Origin: Stenopsyche tienmushanensis
Lineage: Eukaryota; Arthropoda; Insecta; Trichoptera; Stenopsychidae
Assembly: GCA_008973525.1 (NCBI GenBank)
Contig: WACJ01000525.1
Span: forward strand, 1,116,001-1,180,000
Direction: 5' to 3'
Length of the DNA stretch: 64,000 nt
Every line of letters starts with the position of its first letter. The first letter of the stretch is position 1. The notes under the pieces were generated by a model. It made no database searches. It saw only the letters and a list, made by a program, of their open reading frames with translations, and was not told where the DNA came from. Positions 1 to 11,604 of this stretch are shown here, in pieces. The position numbers were made by a program, and so were the translations under genes.

Positions 1-993
1 AGAACCTGAAATTTCATCCTGGAGAGGTCCGAAAGTTTGCCCCTTGTACCTCTCAAGTCGCATCGCGTCTCGAGCGGTCATGGTCCATGTTTCACCCCCG
101 TAAACCACTACCGGCCTAATCAATGTTTTATATATTTTAGTTTTAGCCGATAGTGAATTGTTTTTTAATATATTTTTCAGGCCATGGTAGCACCAATTGC
201 CGTATTGAATCTTGGAGGTTATTTCATTATACAACAAGTTCTTCTCCGTATTTAAATCTTCCCTAGATATTTAAAATTCTGGACCCTTTCAATATTTTTG
301 TTATTGACACTCACGGAGGTACAATCTCCAGTATTCACTCTCGAAACCGTCATTAATTTAATCTTCTCATAACTGATTGACATACCGAATGTAGCAGCAG
401 CTTCTAACATCGATTTCGCCATGATGTCGATATTGTCCGCAAAAGCAAGATATATTATATCTACGTTTCATGAATGTGCGTATCCTGACCTGCCAGTCTC
501 ACTCATAATTGCTTCCAACGCAATATTAAAGAGAATATGGGAGAGGGCATACCCCTGTCTAACTCACATCACCTCGAAAGACTCCGACAGGATGCCGTTG
601 GAACGTACAACATTGATCAATCCGGTCATGCACATCCTCGATAGCCTCACCAGCTTTACCCGAAATTTCCATCTCCAACATGGTCCTCCAAAATTTTTCC
701 CAATTGATGCTGTTTACAAATATGTGGTGGAGATCGATACTGTACTCCCACATTTTTTGTCCTGAGCCTCCTCACTCCAATTGCCCAGACTCAGATGTGC
801 GACATTTTTTGCTCCTTGATCCGTCCAGCGTAGGCGAGGTCTTCTGACAAGTCTCTTGCCATTCGGTCTCAAATATAATATGGCTTGAGGGACTATATGA
901 GTCAGCATCTGTCCAGTAAAAGCAGTAGACTCGAATGAAGCTTGTAATCGCCACTTTCCTGTACATGTTCATGACCTCTTGATTTAGCCTCAT
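1..993 (-). mobile_element. Non-LTR retrotransposon reverse-transcriptase relic, rearranged
   Basis: The - strand encodes broken pieces of a LINE-type (RTE/Jockey-like) polymerase. From 753 down to 1 the reading shows the RT core: YSIDLHHIFV, then after frame changes LAFADNIDIMAK, FGMSISYEKIKLM and RVQNFKYLG. From about 900 to 740 it shows the usual C-terminal tail: RPNGKRLVRRPRLRWTD followed by NWSEEAQD. The tail therefore comes before the RT core, the reverse of an intact element, so two fragments are joined or one is rearranged. The catalytic FADD box reads FADN at 432-443. Several stops and frame shifts show it is dead. It lies antisense in a PMS2 intron. Family assignment below LINE level is uncertain. 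Confidence 0.75.
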
Positions 994-1507
994 GACTCAG
1001 AAGTGTCCCGGAGAAGTCCGAGTTTACTCATGTCCTGGATTTGTTTCCACCATATCTCATAGAACATCGTTATCCAGTGTTTTAGGCCTCCTACAACCTG
1101 ATTCATTCAGCAATGAAAAATTCCCTGATCGAAATCTACATTTTCATTCAACAACACAATCACTTCTGTACACACCACAAGTGATTTTATGGGAACTAGA
1201 AGTAGATTAGCCTGTTTTTTGACAAAAAATGAGTGAAAAATTTGTGTTAAGAGTTTGATTTATTTCCATTTTAAATGGGTTTTTTCTGCAAAAATTATAC
1301 ACGTCTAAATAGCAAAACCGGTCAGAATAAACTGTACAATGACTGTTTCAAAGTCTATAGCCAAAAAAACTTACGCTCCTTATTTTTTTAATAACTTTTC
1401 TAGATAAAAGTGTAAAAACGGCATTTATTTTTGGAACTACCAATAATTACAGAGTTAAACAAAATTTTAAATCTTAATAATTCACAAATTTAATGTAATA
1501 TATTTAG
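994..1507. other. PMS2 intron, right part, no recognised content
   Basis: AT-rich sequence between the retroelement relic and the PMS2 exon at 1508. No match to the preceding PMS2 exon (the region that would encode the segment before CRPSRV) could be found, so that exon is probably left of base 1. Confidence 0.5.
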
Positions 1508-1797
1508 GATGCACCACAACAGATATGCAGACCTAGCAGAGTACAATCAATGTTTGCATCACGAGCATGTCGAAAGTCCGTCATGATTGGAACTGCTCTG
1601 AGTAAAACGATAATGCGTAAATTGGTTGATCACATGGGACAAATAGAACAACCTTGGGTAATCCAATTGTTTAATTTGTTTTAATTCGCAAATGTAATAA
1701 AAAGTAAATAACTTCTTTTTTTTTTTAGAATTGTCCTCACGGTCGACCAACGATAAGACATCTTGCAAATATGGCATTATTGGAATCAAGATCTTAA
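1508..1797 (+). CDS. PMS2: PMS2, last two exons (3' partial): mismatch repair endonuclease
   Basis: This is the C-terminal end of the MutL homologue PMS2, which pairs with MLH1 as MutL-alpha and nicks the error-containing strand in nuclear mismatch repair. Exons are 1508-1657 (acceptor tag at 1505-1507, donor gt at 1658) and 1729-1797 (long T tract then tag; stop TAA 1795-1797). They encode 72 residues colinear with the end of animal PMS2, including [23 protein letters not shown] and [14 protein letters not shown]. Two of the three family metal-site motifs are visible: ACR at 1565-1573 and CPHGRP across 1732-1749. The third, DQHAxxExxxxE, must lie in exons left of the window. The visible upstream intron carries an antisense reverse-transcriptase relic. 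The gene converges on GRWD1. Nothing in the visible part is broken. Identity is very secure; the exact start of the 1508 exon assumes the nearest in-frame acceptor. Confidence 0.95.
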
Positions 1798-2130
1798 CAT
1801 ATTTTATAAGTTTTGATTGTTTCAAAAATCGTTTGAGAGGTGATTTTTTTTTACAATTCGGCTCATTAGAGTGTGATCATATTGCTCTTAGGAATCTTCA
1901 TTTTTTTAAATTTAAATTTTACAATATTTTATTATGAAATTCAATTTTTTTTTTAATTTTTGGTGTATTTTATGATGACATTTAATTTTTTTTTTATAAT
2001 TTTTTCCAATCAATCAACTTTCTTACGTTGTCAAGATCTCCAAGACCTTTTCACATAAATGAAATTATTAAAATAGTAATTCTACAAATTCATAATCTGA
2101 TGATTGGTTTGTCTTTTTTATAGATCAATG

Positions 2131-2153
2131 AATAAAATTGGAATAACAATAAA
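2131..2153 (+). promoter_or_regulatory. Candidate PMS2 poly(A) signals
   Basis: Two AATAAA hexamers lie at 2131-2136 and 2148-2153, about 340 bases after the PMS2 stop. The position fits a 3' UTR end; use is not proven. Confidence 0.45.
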
Positions 2154-2161
2154 ATATCAAG

Positions 2162-2167
2162 TTTATT
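2162..2167 (-). promoter_or_regulatory. Candidate GRWD1 poly(A) signal
   Basis: The + strand reads TTTATT, so the - strand reads AATAAA 70 bases past the GRWD1 stop at 2237. It sits within 40 bases of the PMS2 hexamers, so the two 3' UTRs probably overlap. Confidence 0.5.
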
Positions 2168-2236
2168 TTTTATATATTTCTTTATATATTTTAATTTTTT
2201 GGAGTGTTGTGTACAAAAAGGTTAGTCGTCAATATA

Positions 2237-4064
2237 TTATACACTGATAGTTTTGAAAATGTTAAATCCTGAATGAGCTGTTGTAACCATTACTCCAGGT
2301 ATTTGGGGATGCCAGTGTAGTTCCTTTATATCAGATTGTCCTTGATGAATGAATAATAGCTGTGGTGGGAGGTCCTATAATACAAAAATAGTTATATATC
2401 TTTTATAAAATTTTTAATTAAAGTTTAGCTTCAATATAAAAAAGTGTAAACAAACTTTGATATCTTCTTCTGCACAATCTTCGTCTTTTTCAACTGCCAA
2501 GTCCCACAAAGCCACTTGGTTGTCTTCTCCGGCGCTCGCTAGGACACTCGCTTCCATAGGATGCCATTCTACAGAACTAATGGGTGCAATATGATGTTTA
2601 AAACTAACAACAGGATTTCCAGTTTGAAATTGTCGCAAATCCCATACATTAAGAACACCGTCATCTCCACCTTCAAATAATAAGTTAATGGTTTTTTTAG
2701 CATGATTATATTTATGGGTTTATTTTTAAAATATGAATTATTCTGTTATTCTATGATAAAGATAAAAAAATCATTATAACATACCACTTGCTATAAAAGG
2801 TTCATGTTTATTCCATGATATTACATTTACATCACTACTGTGAGCATTTTCACTAGTAAGCATGCAAGCTTTATTGGGTGCAGCTCTGGTATCCCATACT
2901 CTAATAGTTTTGTCAACCGAACACGAAGCTAATACATTCCTATTGATGAAAACTGAATAAATAAAATAACAAAATTCAAAATATTCAAATATAACAAAAA
3001 CAAATGTAAAACCTTTCATTGGGAGACCACTGAATATCTTCGACTGAATTTGTATGACCTACTAATGGTCTCTGATCGACTCTCCAACCTCCTCCATCAC
3101 AAGGTTGCCAAATATGAATATCTCTGCGACAATCACCTGATGCGAGAACCTTGAAAGAGATTTTTAATTAAAGTTCCTCAAATTTGTTGAATGTAAATTT
3201 CATTCTTGGAAAACACAATAAAACTTACTCCAGGTTGAGTTCGGCACCAATCTATAGCAAAACCTTCCATTTGATGACCAGCAAAAGTGTAAACTGGTTT
3301 CACAGAATCGTTTATATTATCTTTGTTAAATTTTTCTAGGAGAACTGGACTTTCTAAAGCTTGCAATTGTTGCGTTACATTCCAAATGTTCACATGACCC
3401 AATTCTGACCACGTTGCTACCAGGGTAGAATTTTGACATTGAGTAGCCTGAAATGAAGTTTTAAAAAATTAATTTAAATCAATTGGTAACGCATAATTAA
3501 GCTTAAATTTTAAAACTTACCCTAGTGCGATTGACGCATCCTAAATGTTTGACGCTCGCACACGTTAATTCAGGTTTCTTATCATCTTCTTCGTCGGAAT
3601 CGTCCGAGTCTTCGTCGTCATTATCGGTTTCTTTTGAAGTTTGATGAAGATTAGACATTTTCATAACAATCAGGCTGACGAAAGTAATGTTTATATTTTA
3701 TTAATGTGAATTTTTAAAACAAAATACAGATGAAAAGTAAAACAGCAAATAGTGACCTGTTGGTGTGCGTTTTTGCGGCTTGCGTTCCAGCTACGAGATA
3801 CGCCGTATGCGGAAAGATCGATCTGTCGGAACCCAGTCCGTCGGATAGGAGATCGAAACTGAGACACGGTGCTCCGGTCTGGGCTTGGTGCAACATCAGA
3901 TAGGCAGACTCGTCGCATACCAATCGTTCGTCGTCTTGGAGCGGCTGCCCCGGAAGATAGACTTGCGGGGCATCGCCTGCTTCGAGACCGGCATCCTGCC
4001 GTTCTTCGTCGCTCGATTCTCCCTCGGAGCTGGTGTCCATCCGGTCGACTTCTTCCGTGGACAT
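2237..4064 (-). CDS. GRWD1: GRWD1, complete seven-exon gene: glutamate-rich WD-repeat protein
   Basis: WD40 protein (yeast Rrb1 relative) of the nucleolus and nucleus, linked in the family to 60S ribosome assembly, ribosomal protein L3 handling and histone binding. Coding exons on the - strand: 4064-3757, 3674-3521, 3447-3229, 3149-3013, 2939-2785, 2670-2456, 2374-2237 (stop TAA 2239-2237). All phases join; the product is 441 residues against 446 in human. Order: acidic N-terminus, histone-binding segment (AQVYLPG-type motif reads [17 protein letters not shown]), an acidic run of Asp/Glu in exon 2, then WD repeats ending in [23 protein letters not shown] and VALWDLAVE, and the conserved C-terminus [10 protein letters not shown]. 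Start 4064 is the first ATG (purine at -3). Introns are about 80-115 bases. Most donors are GTAAGT or GTATGT; intron 4 (GTTTTA) and intron 6 (GTTTGT) are weaker. No defects seen. Confidence 0.96.
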
Positions 4065-4550
4065 TTCGAAGCGTGTTTCACCGTTGATCAGACTTAAATA
4101 GACGAAACGACTCAAATACAGTCGCACAGGTTAACTGTCATGTATCGAGAAACGTCAAACAAACCACGCGGTGTTATGGTATTAACGCCGAAAATATATT
4201 GAGCATGAACTGTATTCCTTTTTTTTATAAACAAATACATTTTATGTTCATTGTTATTTATAAATTATATATTTTGTGATATTAAATTTTTAAATAAATA
4301 CTTATTCAATTCAGACTTACATTAATAACCAATATATCAAAATTTTATATATATATATTTTTTTAATAATATTTATATTTTTTTCGATAATAATTATAAA
4401 TGAATAGTATTTTATGTTTTTATTATTAATATGAATAATATTTGAGCATTAGAGCGTATATTTTTTAAGATCAATTTTTTGAGTTAAAAAATATTATTTT
4501 TTTGGTTATCCCGATTATATAAGCGTCTAATTAGTTTTAAATTTGATAAA
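4065..4550. promoter_or_regulatory. Head-to-head intergenic region with a TATA box for the + strand
   Basis: AT-rich spacer between the GRWD1 start and the GC-rich block beginning near 4600. TATATAA at 4516-4522 would place a + strand start site near 4545-4570. The spacer also holds short runs of TA repeats near 4340-4355. It may act as a two-way promoter for GRWD1 and a + strand gene. No GRWD1 core motif was clear. Confidence 0.35.
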
Positions 4551-4893
4551 AATTCTGTGGTTGTGTTATTAGTGATTTAAAAATTGCATTTTATTGTTTT
4601 GTTTGGATTGTGATTTGTACGCGTACATGCTCGTTTCGTGGCGTTTTTGATCCAAAAAGTGCGAACCGAATTGGTATAGTTGTGTATTGAGTGGCGGTGG
4701 CGGCGGTAGGTCGCAGGCGCGTATCGGGTCGCGATTCGTGTGTGAGAACAAGCTCGAACGAGTGCTGGTACGCGTTCTTGCCGCAAAAGGTCGCGTTCCG
4801 ACTCGTTTGGACTTCAGCTTCTTCAACTCCTGAGTCTCGTTTCTGTCATCTCGACCCCTGCGGCCATTCGCCGACTCGACTTGTTTCTCCAGG
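4550..4893 (+). other. Putative non-coding first exon (5' UTR) of an unknown + strand gene
   Basis: The block is clearly richer in G and C and in CpG than its surroundings. It lies about 30 bases after a TATA box and ends in CTCCAG followed by GTAGTT, a usable donor. It has no ATG-started reading frame; the open frames here begin at GTG. The next candidate exon with an ATG is at 37404. This could equally be an unspliced promoter-associated island. Transcript reads spanning 4893 would decide. Confidence 0.3.
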
Positions 4894-6885
4894 TAGTTGC
4901 ACTTCTAAACGCTAAATATTTACAGGCCAAATCTCTTCGGCTGATGGACGAATAACGTCGAATGATCATCATCCCCCGACGGTCATGTTTTCGATTTGTG
5001 TACTTTTCAAGTTTGAACTGGATCGGGTCGAGTCGTCTATAGTTCTTGTTGAGACAAGTTCGGATGACTTAAACGATGGTCGAAGTCTATCAAATTATGA
5101 ATTAACAGAAGTCAAATTTGAATTAAGAACGATTGTTTAATATACGCTTGTAGTTTTGTTTACCGAAAGTGAACGGATTGTCGGAGATCACCGACCGCAA
5201 TTCCGTAACATGTGTGTGACATTTTATTATGCTGATGGCAATTTACGGGTGGCTTTTATTTATTTATATTAATTTAAAAATTATCGACGATGGCGTCAAC
5301 TTTGTTTACAACATCGGGAAAGAAAGCGACGATGTTTTGGACATTTGATCGGCTGATGTTTGATTGAAGTATCACTGAATAAGACGTCCGTGTGTCTAGT
5401 ATCGAGAGCGCAAATGCTTATTTATGGTCGTTTAAAATGTTGTTATGGCCTAACAAAACAATGTCTCACCCCTGCCCCTTTGTCCGTCGATCTTTATTCA
5501 AATAAGATGATGCGGGAAAAAGCTCGACCATGTTACTAAAACTTTTATCATCATCGAGCTCTATAGAAGTATGCATTATTATTATATTTGTTGTATCCCT
5601 AACGAATTTAAATTTTATTATATTTATTTAGAAAACTGTAAAATTAAACGTTTAAATATAATTTGGGTATCTTTTCTCCTTTTGTCAATCAATAAAGGGG
5701 AAAGACAATGGGAGTCGAATGTTACATTTTTGGCAACTCTTCCCTTAATGCGGTCTTGTAAATTTCTGAGAGGTTTATTCGCTATAAAATGCGGTCACAT
5801 TTCCTCCCTTTTAATTCAAGTCCTCGGAAAGTATTATAAAGCGCTCAGAATTTATTATTCTATTGCCATAATTAATAAATTCAGTGTTAGGGTGGACTTT
5901 AATCGAATTTTTAATATTGTCAATTAAACTGCAATTTAAAGAGTTTAACTCATTTTATGAATTGTATCGATTAAATTGAAAAAAAAAATGATATAATCCC
6001 TTAGAATTTTTGCAAAATCAAATCTGCTTCCCTTATTATACATATTGAATTTCATCACAGACCCCTCTTTTAATAAGAAGTCAAATGGCTTCCGCGGAGA
6101 CCGCTGATACTTTTCGCCAGTGCGATGTTATATAGTCGACGCCTGTGCAGAAAAAAAACATACAATCGAACACAAACGAAACAATAGACTGTTTGGCGTG
6201 CGTTGTTAGAAATAATTATTCGAAGTATGTCAGCACTGCATATATGCTAAATGCGAAACGATCCCATACGATAATAGACCAAGACAATATCTAAGCCTAT
6301 ATATAAATCAATGCTTAATCCAATCCAATCTATCCTGATCCCGAATTTATCTTTCGCTTAGGAATATCAGACGCTTATTTACAGTTCGAAGATGAAGACA
6401 TGCCTGGATCCGGTTTCTGCTCGGCACTCAGCCGATGCAAGCAACACTTCCCTGAAAACTCTGGATAATCTTTTAGCAAATATTCGTTTATCGTCTTTAT
6501 CAGATCTCGAAGTTTTTTTAATGGAAAGCGACCATCGAGCAATTATTTTTGCCGAGATACGAGAGATTAAGGCGACGAGCTCAATCATAACGTAGATGTT
6601 GAAGATTGTGACAAAGAAACGTGAATAAATCTCCTCGCCATATTAATTGCTTTAGTCGCAGGTTAAAACTTCGTTTCATCGCGGTAATTAATCTAACTCC
6701 GAGCTGTTAAATCAGTCGAAAGTAGTAGGCGACGACTTTTATATGGGCAGGATCGTATATATATGTATTTATAATGCAGGCATAATTCGACAGGCGCGGA
6801 GAAAGACAGAATGGGTCGACCAGTAGCCTTGGCCGTGAGTCGATTTTCCGTTGGTTGCCTTGTGATTTCGCACAAGAACAAATGT
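4894..6885. other. No confirmed gene; balanced-GC single-copy-like DNA
   Basis: Possibly the beginning of a very long first intron. The one reading frame with an ATG worth noting is 6392-6595 on + (67 codons, starts MKTCLDPVSARHSADA), ten bases after an acceptor-like tttacag. I do not recognise it, and it has no donor or partner exon I can see. Confidence 0.4.
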
Positions 6886-6890
6886 TTTGT

Positions 6891-6962
6891 AAGGCAGTGT
6901 CGGATTGTCCAACTGGTTGAACTATAGAGTACGGCCCCTTGTAGTCCGGAACTTTTTGGAAA
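6891..6962 (+). mobile_element. pogo/Tigger-type terminal fragment
   Basis: CAGTGTCGGATTGTCCAACT followed by GAGTACGGCCCCTTGTAG and TCCGGAAC resembles the reverse complement of the right end of the element at 42452-42768. Only one end is seen, so this is a fragment. Confidence 0.35.
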
Positions 6963-8436
6963 TGAGTACTTGTAATCCGAAAAAATATGAAAATGGTGAG
7001 ATATACGTGGACAACGCACGATTTCTAGAAGAGATAATTGGAAATATATCTCTCGTTCTGATTATTACATTATGCAAAAACCAACAATTTTTACAACATT
7101 TATAAATACACATCCTATGTCAACCCCCCCACATCTATCATTTTTATTTAATTTGTTTTTTACATGTCCATATGTATTCATATGCTATTTATTATTTCTG
7201 AAAATGAATCAAAAACCATCAATCGGTGAAGTAGCAAGTTTCTTCTCTCGTTGTAGAAAATAACTCCGAGACCTGGGATGATTCAAATTTAACCACGATG
7301 CCGAATTTCCATGGAAGTGAGAGAATAGAACGAACAATTCCAGCTGAGATTGCGCCTTTTTGGATGAATCATCCCTGCTTACATCATTCGCGTCTGAAAT
7401 TGTATTTTATTGGCATTATTGCTATTGTTATAGATAATTGAATAGAGTACAATAAACATTGGGTTGGTGGTGTTAACGGATTTGAATTGAGTGTCGTTAT
7501 CGTGCCTCCATTAGATTATCGACACGAGCCATCCTAAGAAGTGATCTCCGAACATCTCAAGCGAAAGGATTCAAGTTTGCCTTGTTTATCCGCTCGACTT
7601 GGCTTTGACTTCCCATTTGTTCTACGACTACTTGATAATCCAGGTTCGCGCTTGAATCCCCCGTGAATCCAATGTCTGCGATAACGGGCCTGCTAATTAA
7701 TACACAACGGCTTCAAATCATTAACCATGAATATTTCAGATCAAATATTGCTAATCAAAACATTTGATTTTCTAAAATATCATAACTTTTTAACAAGTCA
7801 AGATATGGAAAACAAATTTAAAATGTAGTTTTGTACAATTTGCTTTAAAACTTTACAATGATAATTTTCGCAAAAATCAAGAAATTTGCTTTGAAGAACA
7901 ATACAAATGAACAATAATAAGTTTTTTGCTATAAAAACTTATGTTTTTCCGTCAACGAACATTCATTTTCGATAACAAAAGATACATTTACAACAGCAAA
8001 TGCATTCATATTATACGAGACACTAACTGTAAATCCTTATTTTTTTTTGCTTGTTTATTTTAGGCATATTCTTAAAATGAACTTCTATTCTCAGAAGACC
8101 TTGAAAAATGATGAATTTGCATGCGAAAATCGATTGATGACAAGATATTATAATAATGGGCAATAATAAATATTATAGATAGGTTGACATTTGTATGCAA
8201 AAAATGCACAAAATTGTATAGAAAAATATAAGCGTGTAAAACATTTCAACTGCCATCATGAATCGAAAACAATTTTTGAGCAAGTTTTAATCCTTTAAAA
8301 CTATTCTATAATTATTGTTTTAATACTATTTTAGCTGAATGTGCATCATTCGTGTACATGTTAAATAAATACGTTTGAGCAAAAATAAAGTTTCTTGTGT
8401 ATAATATGATGAAACGCACAGATTTGCAATCATATA
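6963..8436. other. No gene seen; AT-rich non-coding DNA
   Basis: No reading frame with splice signals or a recognised family. The part from 7740 to 8400 is strongly AT-rich. Confidence 0.4.
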
Positions 8437-8437
8437 A

Positions 8438-8566
8438 TATTTTTACTATGCCTATGCTATTCCGGCAAGTGTAAAAAGTAAGTTGATAAAGTTTTATCGG
8501 AATCAGATGAACGATGTGGAAGCGCATTAAATACGAACAAACAAACATTGATTTTTATGTATTAGA
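8438..8566 (+). repeat. Dispersed repeat, copy 1 (pair with 44924-45050)
   Basis: About 125 bases match the segment at 44924-45050: shared blocks include TTGATAAAGTTTTATCG, CAGATGAACGATGTGGA versus CGGATGAACGGTATGGA, and ACAAACAAACATTGATTTTT. The pattern (a short degenerate coding-like end before an AT-rich tail) fits the 3' end of a retroelement, but the family is not assigned. Confidence 0.6.
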
Positions 8567-9069
8567 TTAAGTTATTATGACCATTATAATAACTTTCTGC
8601 GATTAATCGATTGGATATATTGCAAGAAAAAAATGGCTCGCCGTAGTCCCACGACAGAAATGTGTTAGTGTTCGACGTTGATCATTAATAGTACAGAACT
8701 TACATAGTCTTTCAGCAGCATCTCGAATTGCATGCTCTATCTTTTAATTTCGATTGCTTGATTTTGGCTAAAAGATCTTTATATATTCCATTGTATGGAG
8801 CTAAGCATTTGTGATGTTCTTGGTGTAAAAATATTCATTTAAGAAATATAGCTCCAATTGTTTGTTAAAGTCTAGACTTTTCTTTGTGCTTTTTAGAATA
8901 AAATGCTTAACAACTTCATCGTTTCCATCTGTATTAACGTCCTCTGAATTTTGAACCATCCTAGATGCCATTCCCAAAGAATTTCCTTTATAGGTATCTT
9001 CCATCAGTAATTCTTGAATATTTTCGACGTTCTTATGATTAAATGTTTCCACTATGTTTTCAGCTGGCA
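8567..9069. other. No confirmed gene; short - strand frame next to a hAT relic
   Basis: An 89-codon - strand frame (9070-8801, product starts MPAENIVETFNHKN) lies directly beside the hAT fragment. It does not resemble the hAT transposase segments I recognise and may be chance or a decayed neighbour. Confidence 0.3.
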
Positions 9070-9070
9070 C

Positions 9071-9783
9071 AATTGCAATCCCGGGACCGGGATTTTCAAT
9101 AGTTCAAGAAATTACATTGATAAATTTTATGAAATGAAAATATGCCCGAAGTAACATTAAAGCATCGAATGTTTCGTCATTTAGTCTGAATCTGATTTTG
9201 GACGCCAGGCAACATGTTGCTGAAAATACACGCTCAGCCTCCACACTCGTATAATACCATCAATGTGACTGACAAAATTCCTTTCTGCTCGCGCAAAACT
9301 CGCAAAATTCCCGATTTTCCGACAAATTATTTATTTCCGTCGCTGTAGATGAATACTTACATACTATAATACTTTGATGTGATTCGTGATTATATTACGA
9401 AGGAATACAAAAATTCTGAAGCCCGTATCTATTATATTTCATATCGATATTCCCATTATTAGACTCGAAGTGTAGTAAATACATCACCGGTAGGGAAAGG
9501 TTAATATAACAATTTGAAAAACATACGTGTACTGTATACATAGATTAGACAGTTACTGTCCTTAGGCGTCGCCTAAGTTCGCCAATTAGTAGTTACGCCA
9601 CTGTTTCCAAGCGTCCAGATTTCTGCGGGAATGTCTCGAATTAGTAGCCTTCATTGTGTTGATGAGGTGTACGATTTCTGTTAGATAAAAATTTCAATCC
9701 CGAATTTTTCGAGATTACGTTTACTAATCTCGGGATTCATGAGACCCTAAAACTGTCCGGGATCCCGGGATTGAATTCCCTAG
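9071..9783 (-). mobile_element. hAT-family relic, left end lost (CCCGGG family, copy D)
   Basis: Shares the internal sequence and right end of the family defined at 15686-16718: CGGGATTTTCAATAG near 9090, the transposase-derived block around 9140-9270 with a deletion, and a right end reading GGGATCCCGGGATTGAATTC then CCTA to 9783. The left terminal repeat is missing. No coding capacity remains. Confidence 0.75.
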
Positions 9784-11425
9784 ATGTGACTAAAGTTGTA
9801 GCTCGAGAACTTGATTACATATAATATTTATTATAAGCAGCTACAACATAGTTTCAATCTTATAGGTATAAGAAAATGTCGGCAACAACATAATCGCGAT
9901 AAACTGCCGCTTTGTTTACTTGCAATATCAAAACAACACAATGAGAAGCAATCAGCTTTGTAGGAATAATTACACAAATAATGTTGCTTGTTGCCAGTTT
10001 GCATCTAGAATTCGATATTCATTAAAATCGCGTGAAAATTCTTTCAAAATGATGGGGATGAAAACGACTGGCTCCGGACAGCATGGGTTAATTCGGCGGC
10101 GCGCTTCAAACGCCCATATGCATAAATTTATCAATGAGTACATTCCAAATTGCAGTGTGTCTATTATCATATCTGCTATCGACTGAACAAATATTTTGCA
10201 ATATCGATTATTTTAGAGCCTTCAAATGAGTATATTTGAAAGAGATAGCGGAGTTATCGGTCGGGGTGCTGCTATGTGCGATTGTGACGTTGGACGTGTG
10301 CGTATTATTCCATGGAAATGATCATGCGACCGGATATCGCTTCTATTTCCTATGTTTTCGTCGTCTCCGCCGATTTTGTATTCATAGAGGGTTTTTGGCG
10401 ATCGCACTTTGAAAATCATGTCGGACGTATGGAGATTTTATCGCATTTTGGGCATGTATTATTTGAGAATTTTGTCCGCTCTCACATGTGTTCATATCGT
10501 TCTATTAGTCGATTGTGCGGCTGGTGCTTCATACGTCTTTGTTTTGCTTTCCAAATGAGTATCGGGGACTCTCCTGGACCATAAAATCTGGATTGGGGCG
10601 ATTATTTGACGACAGAGAGGTCCAATCCGTCCGCACGAGTTGGCTTTGTTTCAAGTCTCAATATCGACGGTAAAGTACCGTATTAAATTTATCGCGCAGG
10701 ATCGAGAAGTCGCATGCTTGGGCACATCTGTATCAAAATTTCGCTCCGTTGTCACTGCAAAAGTTCATTTTGAATACAATAGAATTTATATTATCTGTAC
10801 TTAAATAAACAGCAGCGACTTTTTAGATTTCAGCGAAGAGCACAATAATATGTAATCTCATTGGCGGTACTCTCTTTTATTGCTTCCTTTCATTACGACG
10901 AGCCTGAAATTGTAAAATAATATAAAGTGTTGGAATTGTCACGCTGCGACGTCCCGAGATGTCATCGTTTGATAATGGAAGGACAGAACATCCGCAACGG
11001 TTGCCATTGTTGGTCCTTCCGAAGTCGCCTTCGTCGATGCATCCTTTTGATGCAGCGAGAAAAATGCAATTACCGTGAATTGTCGGCGTCATTTAGCATT
11101 CAAGGAGGCATCCTCAACTTGGGCCGGTAATTGCCCGACGCATTTTAGAACCTACGGCCGAGCTCGTCCTTTTGTCAATCGGACAAAGACGTTATGCATT
11201 CGGATTTTTAAAACGCACATGCGTTTGAGGATGAATACTAAAGTCCTATATGCATCTGGTTGCATCTCGTAAAAAAGCGTTTAAGGGCTGTTTTTGTTAA
11301 TCGGGACAAAGGCACTAAATTGTATTGTAGCATGGACGAATTACCATCCCCATGCAATGATGCTGTTAATCTGAACAGGCGACCTCTTTCAACTCTTATT
11401 TAGGCTCAATGTGATAATTTAACTG
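9784..11425. other. No gene seen; balanced-GC DNA
   Basis: Several open frames on both strands overlap one another, most start at non-ATG codons and none resembles a known family. The sequence keeps many CpG steps and could hold conserved regulatory DNA. Confidence 0.4.
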
Positions 11426-11545
11426 TTGCCGGTTGGATGGTGAAGCGCAGGAGGCAGAACTCATGAAGAGTCATCAGTTAGCCTTGGCTGCGGGAGGATG
11501 TCCTTCCCGCAGCCAGATCTCTCTTTCGTGTTCAATAAAGAGGTG
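11426..11545 (+). mobile_element. Retroelement 3' end with stem-loop and AATAAA
   Basis: Sequence ending GGTGAAGCGCAGGAGGCAGA leads into a hairpin at 11486-11514: arms GGCTGCGGGA and TCCCGCAGCC with a 9-base loop. It is followed by TTCAATAAAG at 11531-11540. A related hairpin occurs on the other strand at 55521-55556. The layout suggests a conserved 3' UTR structure of a non-LTR element. Confidence 0.5.
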
Positions 11546-11604
11546 ATCTAAGAAAATAGTCTATTTGTATGATGCCCTTCCACCCCCATCCATCTGTCCA
11601 GCTG

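Noticed and set aside
3869..4097. + strand and second - strand frames over the first GRWD1 exon
   Set aside because: They are shadow frames of the GRWD1 coding exon, which matches the family along its full length.
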